Shown one piece after another: positions 11,300-24,079 of a stretch of DNA of 64,000 nucleotides. Source of the DNA: Agrostemma githago. Its lineage: Eukaryota > Streptophyta > Magnoliopsida > Caryophyllales > Caryophyllaceae. Every line of letters starts with the position of its first letter. Position 1 is the stretch's first letter. The notes under the pieces are model-generated. The model saw only the letters and a list, made by a program, of their open reading frames with translations. It ran no database searches and was not told the origin of the DNA. The DNA is taken from contig OY288253.1 of the NCBI GenBank assembly GCA_958450325.1, positions 62,558,266-62,622,265 of the forward strand, read 5' to 3'. Position numbers and translations under genes: made by a program.

Positions 11300-12942
11300 T
11301 CATCGACTATCAATGAAGACTATTGTTCCCTGTGTAGTGTCATCCATCTGTTTATTCATCACAAACGGGCCCCTTTGCAGCCTTTCTTCCAACAAAATTG
11401 CATCGGTGTCATACTCTTCTTCCACCAATTCCATACTTCCTGTTGAGTTTTCTTGAGGTGAATCTTCTTGACCAACCAAGTCCCCTTCTCTAGTCTCCAC
11501 ATTATCAACCCTTCTGGCGCCTTCAGCCATAGAAGTATCGTTCACCCCAATTTGATTTCCGTCTTCCTCAATTCTTCCTTCATTTAAATCGTCTGCTCCT
11601 CTCCTTTCATTATAACATCATGATTAGCAGCAGGTTCATTTTGCCACCACCTCTTCCTCTCGAGCTTCGACATCCCCATTCCCATTCCTATCCTCCATTC
11701 CATCATTTGGTTCCGGAGTATCCGGATCGTGATTATTTCTATCTCTATCTTGGTTACCATCCTCTTCTTTTACTGGTTCATGATGTATTATTGGAAATCC
11801 AGTGGGCGAGAAGAAGGTTTGAGCCAATCCTTCAGCTGCATCTCTATCCAATGCTCTATTTACTTCCGCTTCCACCCTTCTTCTTATATCCTCTTGTCTA
11901 ATCCATTCCGGATTCGTTTCATCAATCCTATCCTCAACAATCATAGCTCGAATGTACGGGTCTTCATAGTGCAACCCATGTGCTCCGTGGTTGGGGTCCC
12001 CCATCACCTCCCCATTCTGTGTGGTCTCTCTACTGTAATCCGCCTTGCAATATCACCCATAGGTCTCGGGTTACCTCTGTTATCAGCCCTATTCTCTTCA
12101 TCAACCTCCATTCTATCGTTGTTTTCTCCTGCTCCTCCACTCCTCTGCCTGTTTCTTTCAATCACTGGATACAAAACAGTACCCGGAAATTGAATATTAT
12201 TAGGAGTGAACCTCATACCTGCCAAAACTCGGCCCACTGGTGTAGTACCATTGTCGAAATTAACAAGTCTATTCTCCAAAAGAATTTCTTGAAAAGCCCC
12301 CAAATTTCCTTGTTAAAATGAATCATGGATGTAGCAAACTCTACTTGAGACGGTGTAGCTCTCATATCCAAATTGAACACCGCGTGATTTGTCTCGGCTT
12401 GAAAAATTACAAACCTCTGTCGAATCGCTCTCCTCAGGACAGAGTCAATTCTGGTCGACACCTGCCTATGTGTTGCTGCACATCTCGTGTGTTTGTGTCC
12501 TATCTTTCCGCACCTGACACAGTATTTGAAAACTTCTTCGTGTTTAAACTAAATCCATATCAGCGTCCCCTCCTCACAGGCAATAAAAAAACCTGGTATT
12601 AGTGGTTCATCCAATTACGTCGTGACTCGAATGCGAATGAAGTCGTTAACTGGGATTAACTCCATTGGCTCCACTCAGAAATGTTGTCCCAATATTCTTC
12701 CAATAATGTTTCCAACATCATTATTAATAAACTCAAACGACAATCCCGTCACTCTAACCCACTCTCGAAAAACCATCAACCCCCCATAAAAGGAAGTCAC
12801 ACTTCTATAAATAATATCTTGTCTGTCTCTATCATCCTCACAAAAGAAAATAAAAATATCTTCCATCTTAAATGCAGTAACGATACCTCTCGTGGTCCAT
12901 TTAGCTTTAATCGTTAGATTAATGGCTAAAGCATCAAATTCT
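11300..12942 (-). pseudogene. LINE A ORF1, 3' part: DUF4283-like domain, CCHC zinc knuckle, acidic tail
   Basis: Minus-strand reading from 12942: a DUF4283-like nucleic-acid-binding domain (KAKWTTRGIVTAFKM, FFCEDDRDRQDII, WVRVTGL), the zf-CCHC_4-type linker, then a zinc knuckle at 12521-12480 with spacing C-x2-C-x4-H-x4-C (CVRCGKIGHKHTRC). A long hydrophilic, Asn/Asp/Glu-rich tail follows to a stop at 11300. Two or more frameshifts (near 12660, 12300, 11640) and stops break it. The family binds LINE RNA in the ribonucleoprotein. It continues 5' at 33485 after removal of element D. Confidence 0.85.
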
Positions 12943-15900
12943 CTGTAACACCCCTGATTTTATAAATTAAATTAATTTAAAGATATGTTCATATTTTTTT
13001 TATTTACGATTTAACTCGTAATTCTTAAAATTATTATAAAACGAATTTATCGTTTAATCGTTTCAAACTCCTAAAATTCTATTTGTCTCGAAAGCTCTTA
13101 TATTTAAAAAAAAATTATTTTTATTTTTGTTTCGATTTATTTTATACATTTAATTTAATTCGTATCGAAGTCTATTTCGACGAATTAAATACTAAATTCT
13201 TTATAGTTATTCATTTTTTTAGCTCGAATTTCTATTTTCGGCTCGAGGCTCGTTTATTTTAAAGTTTCGTCAAAACATTCATTACCTTTCCTTGAGAAAT
13301 CATTTTAACTCACTTTATCGAAGATTTATTATTTTTCGGGAAATACTATTTAATCGTCTAATTATTTATTTCTTTAAGCTTCATTTTCGTCTCAGATATT
13401 TTATTTACTTTTTTTTGGCAGCCCGATTATTTATTAATTTATCGAGTCGTTTTTGATGCAACCCGTGGGTCAGTCAACTTCGTTACAGAATTCGTTTCTC
13501 ACCCGATTCATTAACTTAAACCGTATTGTTTTTTTTTAAAACTCACTCTCTTTGGCTAATTCTTTTCCCCATCCCACATTATTACGTGCACCTCCCTTTA
13601 CATTTCATTCCCACCGCTTGACTTCCTCCATTCATCTCACCTTTATTGTTTCCACCGTTTCATCTCGCTTGCATTCCCCTTTGCTTTATTCTTTCCCCAC
13701 CGTTTCATTCTTCATCTTTCACCTACTCCTTCCTGTTCGTTTTCCTTCCTTCACCATCCTCTTCACGCCTTTCTTTTCCTCCTTAGTTTCCCGACTCTTT
13801 CTCTTTGTTGCTAATGTCCGGCTGTTGCTGCTACGTGGCAGCCGCTCATCTCTATTTTCCCCTGTTCATTGCCGCCGCTGATGCGTTTTATTTCTGCCGT
13901 AAGTTTGTTGTGATTACTCTCCGGGTTCGGCATCTGCTGCTCGTTATGCTTCTGTTACTTGCCACCCTTCGCTCGGTTTCGGTTTCGGTTTCGGTTCAGT
14001 CTTTGTGAAGGTAATTCCCCTTCTCTTTTTCGTCCCCTTCTACCTGGCTGTCCAGGTCAGTTTTTTTTCCCCATGTTTTTCTCTTTATCTCTCTCCGTCT
14101 TTGTCGTCCCTTTTCTGCTGCTGCTGCTGCGTTGGTTTCTGCTGATGCGTGTGTTTGCTTCTGCTGTCTTGTTTGCTGCTTATTCTTCTTCTTTCTCGTT
14201 CTCGTGTGCGTGCCTTCTCCGACGTTTATTTGTACGCGTTTACTATGATCAACATCGATTTCGTTTCATCTCCCATTCAATTCATTCTTTTGTCGCATTT
14301 CCTCGATCATATTTGGTATCGATACCCGCTGCTGTCGCTGATGTTGTACGTGTTGTTGTTGCTAGTGTTGATTCTGTCGTTGTATGTTCTGTTTATTGTC
14401 GGTTGCTGCTGCTATTGTGCTGTTCTTTGCTTCCCTTCTTCTTTCTTAATATCCTTTTCTTATTCTTCATCGTGATGGTTTGCTGCTTGTCGGTTCTGTG
14501 TAATTCCCGTTGCTGCTGCTCTTTCTTTTTCTTTTTCTTCTTTTTCTTCTTCGCCGATCTGCTGCTCTATATTTTGCTGCTATTTTCGTCTTTATTGCTG
14601 TCCGTCCCCTTCTATCCACCTGTTTCGGGTCAGTTCATTCCATAGTGTCATCATGTTTATCGACTCGATTAAATTAGCCTTTATGTTTCTATTTTTTTGG
14701 GTGTATCAGTTCCCTTGCTCTCGGTCATGTCGAATACTCTTGTACCTTCACATTTCTTTTAGGTTCGCTTCTATCCGACCCATTCTTGTTTGTCGTAGCT
14801 TTCCTCCTTGTTTTTGGGTTTATCATATTACCCGAATCCAACCGTTGTCTCATTCTTGTGTTTTGTCAATTCAATTTTCGTGCTCAAGCTTGCATAGAAG
14901 ACTAATGATTCTACAACCTGGAGCTTAAAGATTTTGCTAACGATCTGGAGTTCGGTTTAATCAAGGACGAGTACGTGATCGCTTGGTTATCGGCTAAAGG
15001 TAACTTTGGGACGTTACTCGATTTTATATCGTATGTTTGAGTAGTAGTATGTAGTAAATATTTTAATTTCGGTTTTCTAATTTTAGCTATTTATTATTGC
15101 TAATAATATTAATTTTAAATTGTATACCTTATAAATATTTTACAAACTTTCGATATCGTTTTATAAATCGTTTGTGATTTAACTATTTACGATCGTTGTA
15201 ATATTTTGTTGGTTATCGTGACACTAGTAACTAAATAATATCGATTTCATATTTTCGTCATATTTTGTTAATTTCTAATTTTTAACTCAAAATCGTATTT
15301 TCATATTATAATCGAGATTTGTATACTTGTTTAATAAATTAATTTTCGTTTTACGATTTATACTAATAAATGAGAAAATAGTCGATTTAGTTTTAAATAC
15401 ATTTTAGTCGAGACTATTTTCACTAAGAATTTTCTATTTGTTTCCAATTGACTAATTTTATTAAAAATTGTATTATTTATAAATCAAAGCTATTTCGTAA
15501 AAATAATTTGAAACCTTTATAAAATTCATTTCATTTATAAAACTCGTTGACTCAATTAATTTTGATATCATTTTTCTTAAAATATCTCTTTTCTAAGATT
15601 TATTGTTTTAACTCGATTTCCTAAATTATAAAATACTATATAATGACTTATCACATTTTATTTATATTTTGAGTAACGAATTTAGAAATATAATAAAGTT
15701 ACGATAACGACGAAAATAATAAAAAGTTAATTTCGTTAGAAATGCTATTTTTATACATTTCACCTATTTTAATAGCTTACATATTTTCTATAACAATATT
15801 TTTATTTTAAGTAAGTTTCTAAAATTAGTAAGTTTCTATGTATAGAAAGTTTCCCTTTCAATATAAAATGGTTATTCCTTTTATCCATATCGTTTATATT

Positions 15901-16791
15901 GATTATATTTACTTTTGAATATCTATAATGGCTGTTTTGGAGTTATGGAATGAGGACAAGTGTATGGGTAGAGTAATACAGTCTAGGGTATACGTTTTGC
16001 CATCAACTATAAAGCTGGTGTGTCTATGTTGAGACGCATTGGTCGTTGAACTGGGCATGGTTTGTGTTCAGGAGTGTGTATATTTTGACCTTAAACTTTG
16101 ATATCGCATCGTGTAAGTCGCCGTCGGGTTGAACTGGATTACGATTGGTGTCCAGGAGGGGTGCGTGTACATTACTTAAGCCAGGACCTCGCTGCACGCA
16201 ATCCTGTTATAGTTGAGTTGCCTAGTTAGAGACCGAAGTCTAATTTGTTTTGACTAAGTTCTCGAAGCTAGTTGAGTATTATCCTAGTGAAAGTCTATTC
16301 CGTTGCACTGATTGATTTCCATAACGCCATTTTTGAATATTATTATTATCGATTGATATTGACTTGCAGGTTTGCAAATGCTTTAAGTTTCGCTGAAAAC
16401 TTATTTTTTTATTATATCGTTTTAATGTTTTCTCATTTTAATTATTTTGATATAGTAATACTATTATTTTTCCATATGATATTATATAGCTGGGAGAACG
16501 TCCGAGTTACTCCCCACTGACGTGGCTGTTATGTTTTTAATATGACAGGTATTTGTTGTTGGGTTTTGGGTGTGAGCTAGCGAGTAGCGTGGATCCTACT
16601 CTTTCTTCATTCGCGGTTTATGGATTTGTATAACCCTATTTGGAGAAATTCCTTTTAGCCCTTTTATAAAAAGAGGTCTTTGTATTGACTTACTATTTCT
16701 TTTAATAAGATATAGTTTCTCAGTGTGTTTTAAATCCCGACTCTACAGTGTTTCCGCCACTGTATTGCGTTAGAATTTCTAGGGGATTACA
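12943..16791 (+). repeat. Element D 5' LTR (3.85 kb)
   Basis: The sequence repeats at 19683-21503 plus 31439-33484. The first 600 bp are AT-rich; 13540-14650 is strongly pyrimidine-rich with many CTG and TTC triplets. The last kilobase (about 15930-16791) is the part best conserved with element F and probably includes R/U5. Long plus-strand reading frames inside the CT-rich zone are low-complexity and not genes. Confidence 0.9.
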
Positions 16792-16793
16792 GT

Positions 16794-16805
16794 TGGTATC
16801 AGAGC
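16794..16805 (+). other. Element D primer binding site (initiator tRNA-Met)
   Basis: TGGTATCAGAGC is complementary to the 3' end of plant initiator tRNA-Met and begins two bases after the LTR end, the usual place. It is intact here; the counterpart in element F carries one substitution. Confidence 0.95.
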
Positions 16806-19670
16806 ATGGTTGCTCCCGACGCTTACACCTGATTCTTGGAAAAATATCAGTAAATGATTTGAACATTAAAGAAATATTAGTGAGATATGGGTAGAAACAA
16901 AATAAGGACTTAACTGTTAGATGTATATGTTCTTGTAACTCAATGATTAGCATTGAATATTTGTTGCTTTTGACTGGAAGAAGATGAATGAACAAGATGT
17001 CGATATGATGTTGCTCCAGATCGGGACAAGACCTGCTTAGAACTCTCAACGCCTGCTGACTTGAGTTGACAACTTTGTGCTACAAGGAAGATACAATGGT
17101 GACCTTTCAGCCCGGATTTAGTTTGCTCAAGCTACATGTTAGATGATCAAGAGTAGATTTCTGTTCCATGATGTTGTAGTAGATCCAGATGGAGCGACTC
17201 AAGATTTGTGTGCTCGTTCCTCTACAAGAAGATAAAGTAATCCATTTAGTTCCCTCGTGAGGCCCGAAGATTCTCCTCTGGCTCTAAAACTTAGTATTAT
17301 TATAGGATCATCGATTTCTTCCTTTCTTCCCCTACTTCTTCTAATTCTTCTCTTATTAATCCTCGTCTTCATTCTTGAGATAAATCTTCGATTAATTCTC
17401 CTACTTTACCATCTGTCCCCTTGAGATTCTTGGTTTGACCGAAATCTGTCTTAGTGAACCCCGTGAAAAGTTATAAATGTTTGAGCTTTAGTAAACCTTT
17501 GTTACCTGGTTTGAAGATTGCGAGTCTATTTTATCTTCTAAGCAAGTAAGAAATTCTTGAGGATTGATTTGAATGAGAAAGTGTCGATTAATGGAATTAG
17601 GTTGGTACTTAAGACATTGAACCTGGGGTTGTGGGTTACCTTGATTATTTTGGGAGTACTTAGAGTTGAATAAATGTTTGAATAGTGAGAGTATACCATA
17701 TTTGATGGATACCTAGCACCTAACCTAGAACCAAACTAAGTGTACTGATAATATTACTTTGGGATTCTTCCCTTTGGGATTCTTACCTGATGCTTATTGG
17801 ATGGATGCATCGCGAATATTCGGGATCTTAGAGTATTGTTTAAAGTGTTAGCCTGAGTGTTGTGGTACCATTGAAAGTTTTCATTAATGTTGTTAGAAAT
17901 TTTGGTTGACATAGATTACCCGTATTTCTTGTGGATTAGCTCGTTGATCATTGTATAGGGTTGTAACCTATGAAATTTGGAGTTAAATGATCTAACTTGG
18001 ATAAATTGTTGTTAACCTTGAAGAAGAGAAACATATTGCACAATTAGATGTTGGATTTATCACGTTGTTTTGAGGAATACTTAATGTGAATCATCTTGAT
18101 GGATTTATAGCTCAGAACCCTTAGACCAACGAGATTGTGGCTTCGTTGAATTATTAACTATATTGTAGTTGCACCGTTGTGATTTGAAATTTGATGGACT
18201 TCTAGAAACATTAGTCGAACGACGTATTTGAAGATGTGAGTGTTCGCGGCTTATAGGTTTGAGCATGTTTGAGGATTTATTGTTCTTTCCCAACTTCTGT
18301 ACTTGTGGCATTATAATTATGTTGGTAATCATCTTTGAGGATTTTGTATCCAAGCATTGTCAAATTGGTGGACTGTGTTTATTCTTCCTTACTCGAGAAT
18401 TTGGAAATATACTTCGAGTTCAAGCCTTATGAGCTTTGGATTTAGGAACCTTGTCGATTATGAGTTTGGATGTGTTTTGGTAACCTGGTTGGAATCTTAA
18501 TTAATAGATTCGATTCTAAATCATTTGTGGATCCTCACCATGTTAATTGAAGAAGTATGTATGTGGAATTTTATGTGGAGGTTATACCAATTGATAAATT
18601 TGAAGGTTGTAGACTGAGTAGGGCTACCAGTGCTTGATATTGGACTTAGTATTATTTGATGGAAATTTAACCCGTGTTTGTGGGGGTCGTACCGGGAATC
18701 TCGAGATGGTTAATTTATTCTTCGATCCTTGAGAGCTCTATTTGACTCTCAATTTCGTCACTCCCTTAGCTTCTCTTGAATCCCGCTTCTTCTTCCTCTT
18801 CAGCCAATCCCTTTCGGCTTCTTTATCGGGTTTGAAAATTTTCGTTTCGATTTGTCGTTGACTTTGACTCTATTTATCCATTTATCATTTTCCCCAAACT
18901 TGTGTTACAGAAAGTTTGACTAATTTACAAATTTTGATTTTCACGAAATTTTAACATTTTGAGTTATAAATTTCAAAACTTTGTATTTCGTTTTTGTTTT
19001 AATTTTGGTCAGGTTTCAAAAGGGTCTTAATAATTATTTTAAAGCATTTCGAAATTGTTTAAAATTTTAATTTTGATTTTTTTGCGTGATCGAGATTTTA
19101 TGAAAACTTTCATAATTGCAAATATTTTGGTTTCTATAAGATAATTGGGTAAAACGGTTTAAAATTTTAGGAAAACTTGGTATGTTTAAATTTCTATTTT
19201 ATTGTCGATAAACTTTAAATCTGTTATTAAAAATATTTGACAATTCATTCGATTTCTAACCATAAAATTTGATTTCTCAAATTTTTGTTCGGTCTTAAAA
19301 AAAAATATTGTCGAAATTCTTAACCAAAACGTTTTACTATTGCTTTGAAAATATTTGGGTACTCTCCCCCTCAAGTTCGTTTAGGAATATTATTCATCAT
19401 CATCATTATTTTATAAAATAATTTTTAACTTGCGATTTCATTAATTTAAATGATTTTAAACTTTGGGTAACTGAGCCCAAACTATCTTGCGATAAATTTT
19501 GTCTCGATTTTGATTTCATATCACATTTGAAGTTGTAAAAAAAAATAAAAAAATAAAATAAAATGAGATTGTGATGCGAGTTAAACATTCTCTTTTTGTT
19601 CAAGATATATAACTTTGTTTTCCATTCTCTCCTTATCTTTTTATAAGTTTCGAGGACGAAACTTCTTTTT
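16806..19670 (+). other. Element D internal non-coding domain
   Basis: About 2.9 kb with no gag, protease, RT, RNase H or integrase motif on either strand. It is colinear and similar to the interior of element F (minus strand, 54886-57941) from the primer site onward, for example around 16980-17280 against 57430-57780. Conservation without a long ORF is the LARD hallmark. A short ORF at 17189-17260 is shared with F. The last 900 bp are AT-rich. Confidence 0.8.
17189..17260 (+). CDS. Short conserved ORF in LARD interior (23 codons, shortened copy)
   Basis: The ORF starts ATGGAGCG and encodes MERLKICVLVPLQEDKVIH and four more residues before TGA. The element F copy (57364-57564) keeps MER, CVLVPLQED and VIH but runs to 66 codons; a deletion after the shared part shortens this copy. 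This may be a relic of a longer protein or only conserved RNA sequence. No function is assigned. Confidence 0.3.
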   Translation: MERLKICVLVPLQEDKVIHLVPS

Positions 19671-19682
19671 AGTGGGGAAGAT
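19671..19682 (+). other. Element D polypurine tract
   Basis: AGTGGGGAAGAT lies directly before the right LTR (TGTAACACCCC). It is preceded by TTTCGAGGACGAAACTT, which resembles the end of the Tekay chromovirus pol frame. Confidence 0.85.
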
Positions 19683-21503
19683 TGTAACACCCCTGATTTT
19701 ATAAATTTAAATAAATTTAAAGATATTTTCGTAATTTTTTTATTTATTTACGATTTAACTCGTAATTCTTAAAATTATTATAAAACGAATTTATCGTTTA
19801 ATCGTTTCAAACTCCTAAAATTCTATTTGTCTCGAAAGCTCTCCTTATATTTAAAAAAAATTATTTTTATTTCTGTTTCGATTTATTTTATACATTTAAT
19901 TTAATTCGTATCGAAAGTCTATTTCGACGATTTAAATACTAAATTCTTTTTAGCTATTCATTTTTTTAGCTCGAATTTCTATTTTCGGCTCGAGGCTCGT
20001 TTATTTTAAAGTTTCGTCAAAACATTCATTACCGTTCCTCGAGAAATCATTTTAATTCACTTTATCGAAGATTTATTATTTTTCGGGAAATACTATTTAA
20101 TCGTCTAATTATTTATTTCTTTAAGCTTCATTTTCGTCTTAGATATTTTATTTACTTTTTTTTGGCGGCCCGATTATTTATTAATTTATCGAGTCGTTTT
20201 TGATTCAACCCGTGGGCCAGTCAACTTTGTTACGGAATTCGTTTCTCACCCGATTCATTTAGTTAATCCGTATTGTTTTTTTTAAAACTCACTCTCTTTG
20301 GCTGATTCTTTTCCCCATCCCACATTATTACGTGCACCTCCCTTTACATTTCATTCCCACCGCTTGACTTCCTCCATTCATCTCACCTTTATTGTTTCCA
20401 CCGTTTCATCTCGCTTGCATTCCCCTTTGCTTTATTCTTTCCCCACCGTTTCATTCTTCATCTTTCACCTACTCCTTCCTGTTCGTTTTCCTTCCTTCAC
20501 CATCCTCTTCACGCCTTTCTTTTCCTCCTTAGTTGCCCGACTCTTTCTCTTTGTTGCTAATGTCCGGCTGTTGCTGCTACGTGGCTGCCGCTCATCTCTG
20601 TTTTCCTCTGTTCATTGCCGCCGCTGATGCATTTTATTTCTGCCGTAATTTTGCTGTGATTACTCTCCGGGTTCGGCATCTGCTGCTCGTTATGCTTCTG
20701 TTACTTGTCACCCTTCGCTCGGTTTCGGTTTCGGTTCAGTCTTTGTGAAGGTAATTCCCCTTCTCTTTTTCATCCCCTTCTACCTGGCTGTTCAGGTCAG
20801 TTTTTTTTCCCATGTTTTTCTCTTTATCTCTCTCCGTCTTTGTCGTCCCTTTTCTGCTGCTGCTGCGTTGGTTTCTGCTGATGTGTGTGTTTGCTTCTGC
20901 TGTCTTGTTTGCTGCTTATTCTTCTTCTTTCTCGTTCTCGTGTGCGTGCCTTCTCCGAGGTTTATTTGTACGCGTTTACTATGATCAGCATCGATTTCGT
21001 TTAATCTCCCATTCAATTCATTCTTTTGTCGCATTTCCTCGATCATATTTGGTATCGATACCCGCTGCTGTCGCTGATGTTGTACGTGTTGTTGTTGCTA
21101 GTGTTGATTCTGTCGTTGTATGTTCTGTTTATTGTCGGTTGCTGCTGCTATTGTGCTGTTCTTTGCTTCCCTTCTTCTTTCTTAATATCCTTTTCTTATT
21201 CTTCATCGTGATGGTTTGCTGCTTGTCGGTTCTGTGTAATTCCCATTGCTGCTGCTCTTTCTTTTTCTTCTTTTTTTTCTTCTTCTTCTTCTTCTTCTTC
21301 TTCTTCGCCGATCTGCTGCTCTGTATTTTGCTGCTATTTTCGTCTTTATTGCTGTCCGTCCCCTTCTATCCACCTGTTTCGGGTCAGTTCATTCCATCGT
21401 GTCATCATGTTTATCGACTCGATTAAATTAGCCTTTATGTTTCTATTTTTTTGGGTGTATCAGTTCCCTTGCTCTCGGTCATGTCGAATACTTTTGTACC
21501 TTC

Positions 21504-24066
21504 TGTGGACATGACATAGGTCCACCCCGACGCGGCCACGCGCGGGTTTTGGGGAGGCGAATGAATCTCCATGAGATGGTCAAATGGAAATTTAAATCGA
21601 AGTCGGAGTCGCCACCGAATTTTATGGTTATTCGGAACCGTTCGAGCCCACTCTATGTCGTAGTGGGCCGTGTACAAAATACGGCCCATTTCCGATGTCA
21701 GAGTTTATTGGGCTCGTCCCTTTTGCATATCGATATAGATGCCGACTTGAGCGGTTAATCGTATATTGAATGACTCTCGTTGCGAATGGTTTCGGACATC
21801 TGGAAACCACGGTTCTGAGTAAGGGGTGAGGGTACGTGTTGGGAAGTTCACTAAGAACACCCAACCCCGCCCGCACATTAGCGGCCTCTACTAGGATATC
21901 GAATGACGTTTTAATGCGCGCGTTAGTAATACGATGAATGATTATGCAAACATTGTTTTCTAAGCATGTGAAAAATTGAATGGGTTGCTAAGTCGGTTTA
22001 ATGCATGCAAAATTAATTAACGTCAAAGTTGTATTTAGCATATGAGATTCGTTTTAGTATAATAAAACAAATGAAATAAAAGGATGAATTTGCTACAAAA
22101 CAAACAAAACGAGTTAGTATCGATTTGTAAATAATAATAGCAAAATAAAATAGCGAAATCGAGAAAATAAACATTAATCGAAATCTGAAAAATAATTGTT
22201 TGAAAAGAACGTTGTTTTGTATAAAAAACGAAGTTCGAAAAATAATAAAAAAGACGGAAAAGGCCTCGGCATAACAGCCGGCCGCGCGACTCGCCCGGGA
22301 CGCCGGCGGGTCGCGTGGCGGCCTGTTTCGGTGCCGGTTTTCGAAAACTCAAAGTTCGTATTAAATCGCGTATGAATATTGCATGATTCGTACTCGACTT
22401 AATATTTTCGATATTCTTTATATTCGATAGTTGACCACGAAATCAATATCGAATACTTGGAATATTTTTAGAAAAGATGTAAATTTTAGAAATCGATCGA
22501 AGAATAAATAATAAAACGAACGAAAACGTAAAAATAAATCTCGGATTCCAGGCCTGCGCGCGAGTCGCCTGGGCATGGCGCGACTCGCGTGCGGGTCTGT
22601 CCGTTTTTATTTTTGTTCGAAAATTGTTGTTTTGAATAAATCGCGTACAAAATATGAATTAATTCGTATTCGACTTATGTTTTCAATATTCGTCGTATCC
22701 GATATTCGATTATGAAATCGATATCGAATATTTAGAATGAGTTTTAAAAAAGGTTTTGTAAAATTATTTGTTTTGAACGAAAAGTAAAAGAAAAGAATTT
22801 TAAATGAAAAAGATGTAACGATTTTTAGTATCGTCGAAGTCTTAATATAATTCTTTTCGATACGATATTCGATTATAGAAAAATCGATATCGTATGTTTA
22901 AGAATATTCGTTATGAAAATAGTTTTTCGTTAATAACGATATTAGGAAAATAAAAAAACGACTCTAGACCCGTAATAAAACAAAACGGACGAAGAGGGGA
23001 AAAGGAGAGAAAGGAAGAAATCGGGTTTGATTACACCCTCAACCTACATGCTCTTGTTGACTCGGATCGGGACTCGTCGGAATGTGGCTAGGCACGGGAG
23101 TGTCGAGGCAACGTCGGTTGGGTTAGGGTGGTATGGTTTTGACGGGTGAAGGGTGTCGGATATCGGGACCGGTTTCCTTCGGGTTTTGAACGTATTATCG
23201 GTTTCTCGATGCTAAAATAACTATGTGTGTGTGTATGAATTGTGTAGGAAGAATTGTTGGTAAAAATCGTATTGATTAATCGTCTCTTTTGTGTTGGATG
23301 CAAGGGGCTATTTATAGGAAATTCCCGACCTTGGCTTGGGAGAGTTTGACTACCGCTTAGGATAGGAAACGAGGGAACTTGAGGGAAATAAGGATTCTGC
23401 TTTCTTGTGGAGGAAGAAAGGCAAACCGGCTGGTTTGCTACTGTTTTGGGCTGTTTCGGCCGAGTGTTTTACACTCGGTCGGATGCTCGAATCGGTTTTT
23501 GAATAGGACTCCTGTTTGAGCTAGAATTACCGCTTGAGTAAGAAGCTGAGGTGAACGAGAATTCTGTTTTCTTGTAAGGGAAGAAAAGAGGAAGACCGGC
23601 TGACTTGTAATACTTGGCCGAGTGGTTGCACTCGGTTGAGTGTCTGAGTCGGTTCTCGGATAGGATTACTACTCGGGATCGAATTCTACCTTAAACGAAA
23701 TTGTTTATTATTTTGTGTAGCTGATTTTTGTAGATTTGGAGTCCGAATAGGACGTGTGAGATGCCACGGTCAGCCTACGAGTTTCGGGAAATATCTTTGA
23801 CCGGGTTTTGACTCGGTCGCTAAAAGACGGTTTTACCCCTGGTGACGGTTTCGACCCAAATTAGTGTTATTTGACTCGAAACGACCCACTGGGCCTGAAT
23901 TTGAGGTTGGTTTTGTGAGATTTGTACTCCTTAAAATGCCTAGGCCAACAGTCCATCATTACGAGCCCATTTCCGAGTACGTTAAAGCACGTTAGCGTCC
24001 GATCATCATCGGGTGTTTGTCGGAAACTACTATAGACACCTGGCGGTCAAAATGTGGGTGTCTACA
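21504..24066 (-). repeat. Element E 3' LTR (2.56 kb)
   Basis: Starts TGTGGACATG and ends GGGTGTCTACA; the second copy is at 28872-31433. It contains GC-rich segments around 22270-22325 and 22550-22605 with long inverted repeats built on GCGACTCGC, and the stems CCGAGTG/CACTCGG at 23460-23478 and 23618-23635. Confidence 0.9.
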
Positions 24067-24079
24067 GAGCCCCCACTCT
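24067..24079 (-). other. Element E polypurine tract
   Basis: On the minus strand AGAGTGGGGGCTC abuts the LTR start TGTAGACACCC, as expected for the 3' side of a minus-strand element. Confidence 0.8.

Noticed and set aside
13976..13999. TTTCGG tandem repeat resembling telomere sequence
   Set aside because: Only four units, not TTTAGGG, and reduced to about two in the other LTR; a simple microsatellite.
13552..14645. Long plus-strand reading frames in the element D LTR (and copies at 20298-21426)
   Set aside because: They follow a pyrimidine-rich low-complexity tract (Leu, Ser, Phe and Cys runs in all three frames) and differ in frame between the two LTRs; no domain is present.
21435..21876. 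Matching ORFs repeated at 28800-29244 as a duplicated gene
   Set aside because: They are parts of the two element E LTRs; similarity comes from the LTRs.
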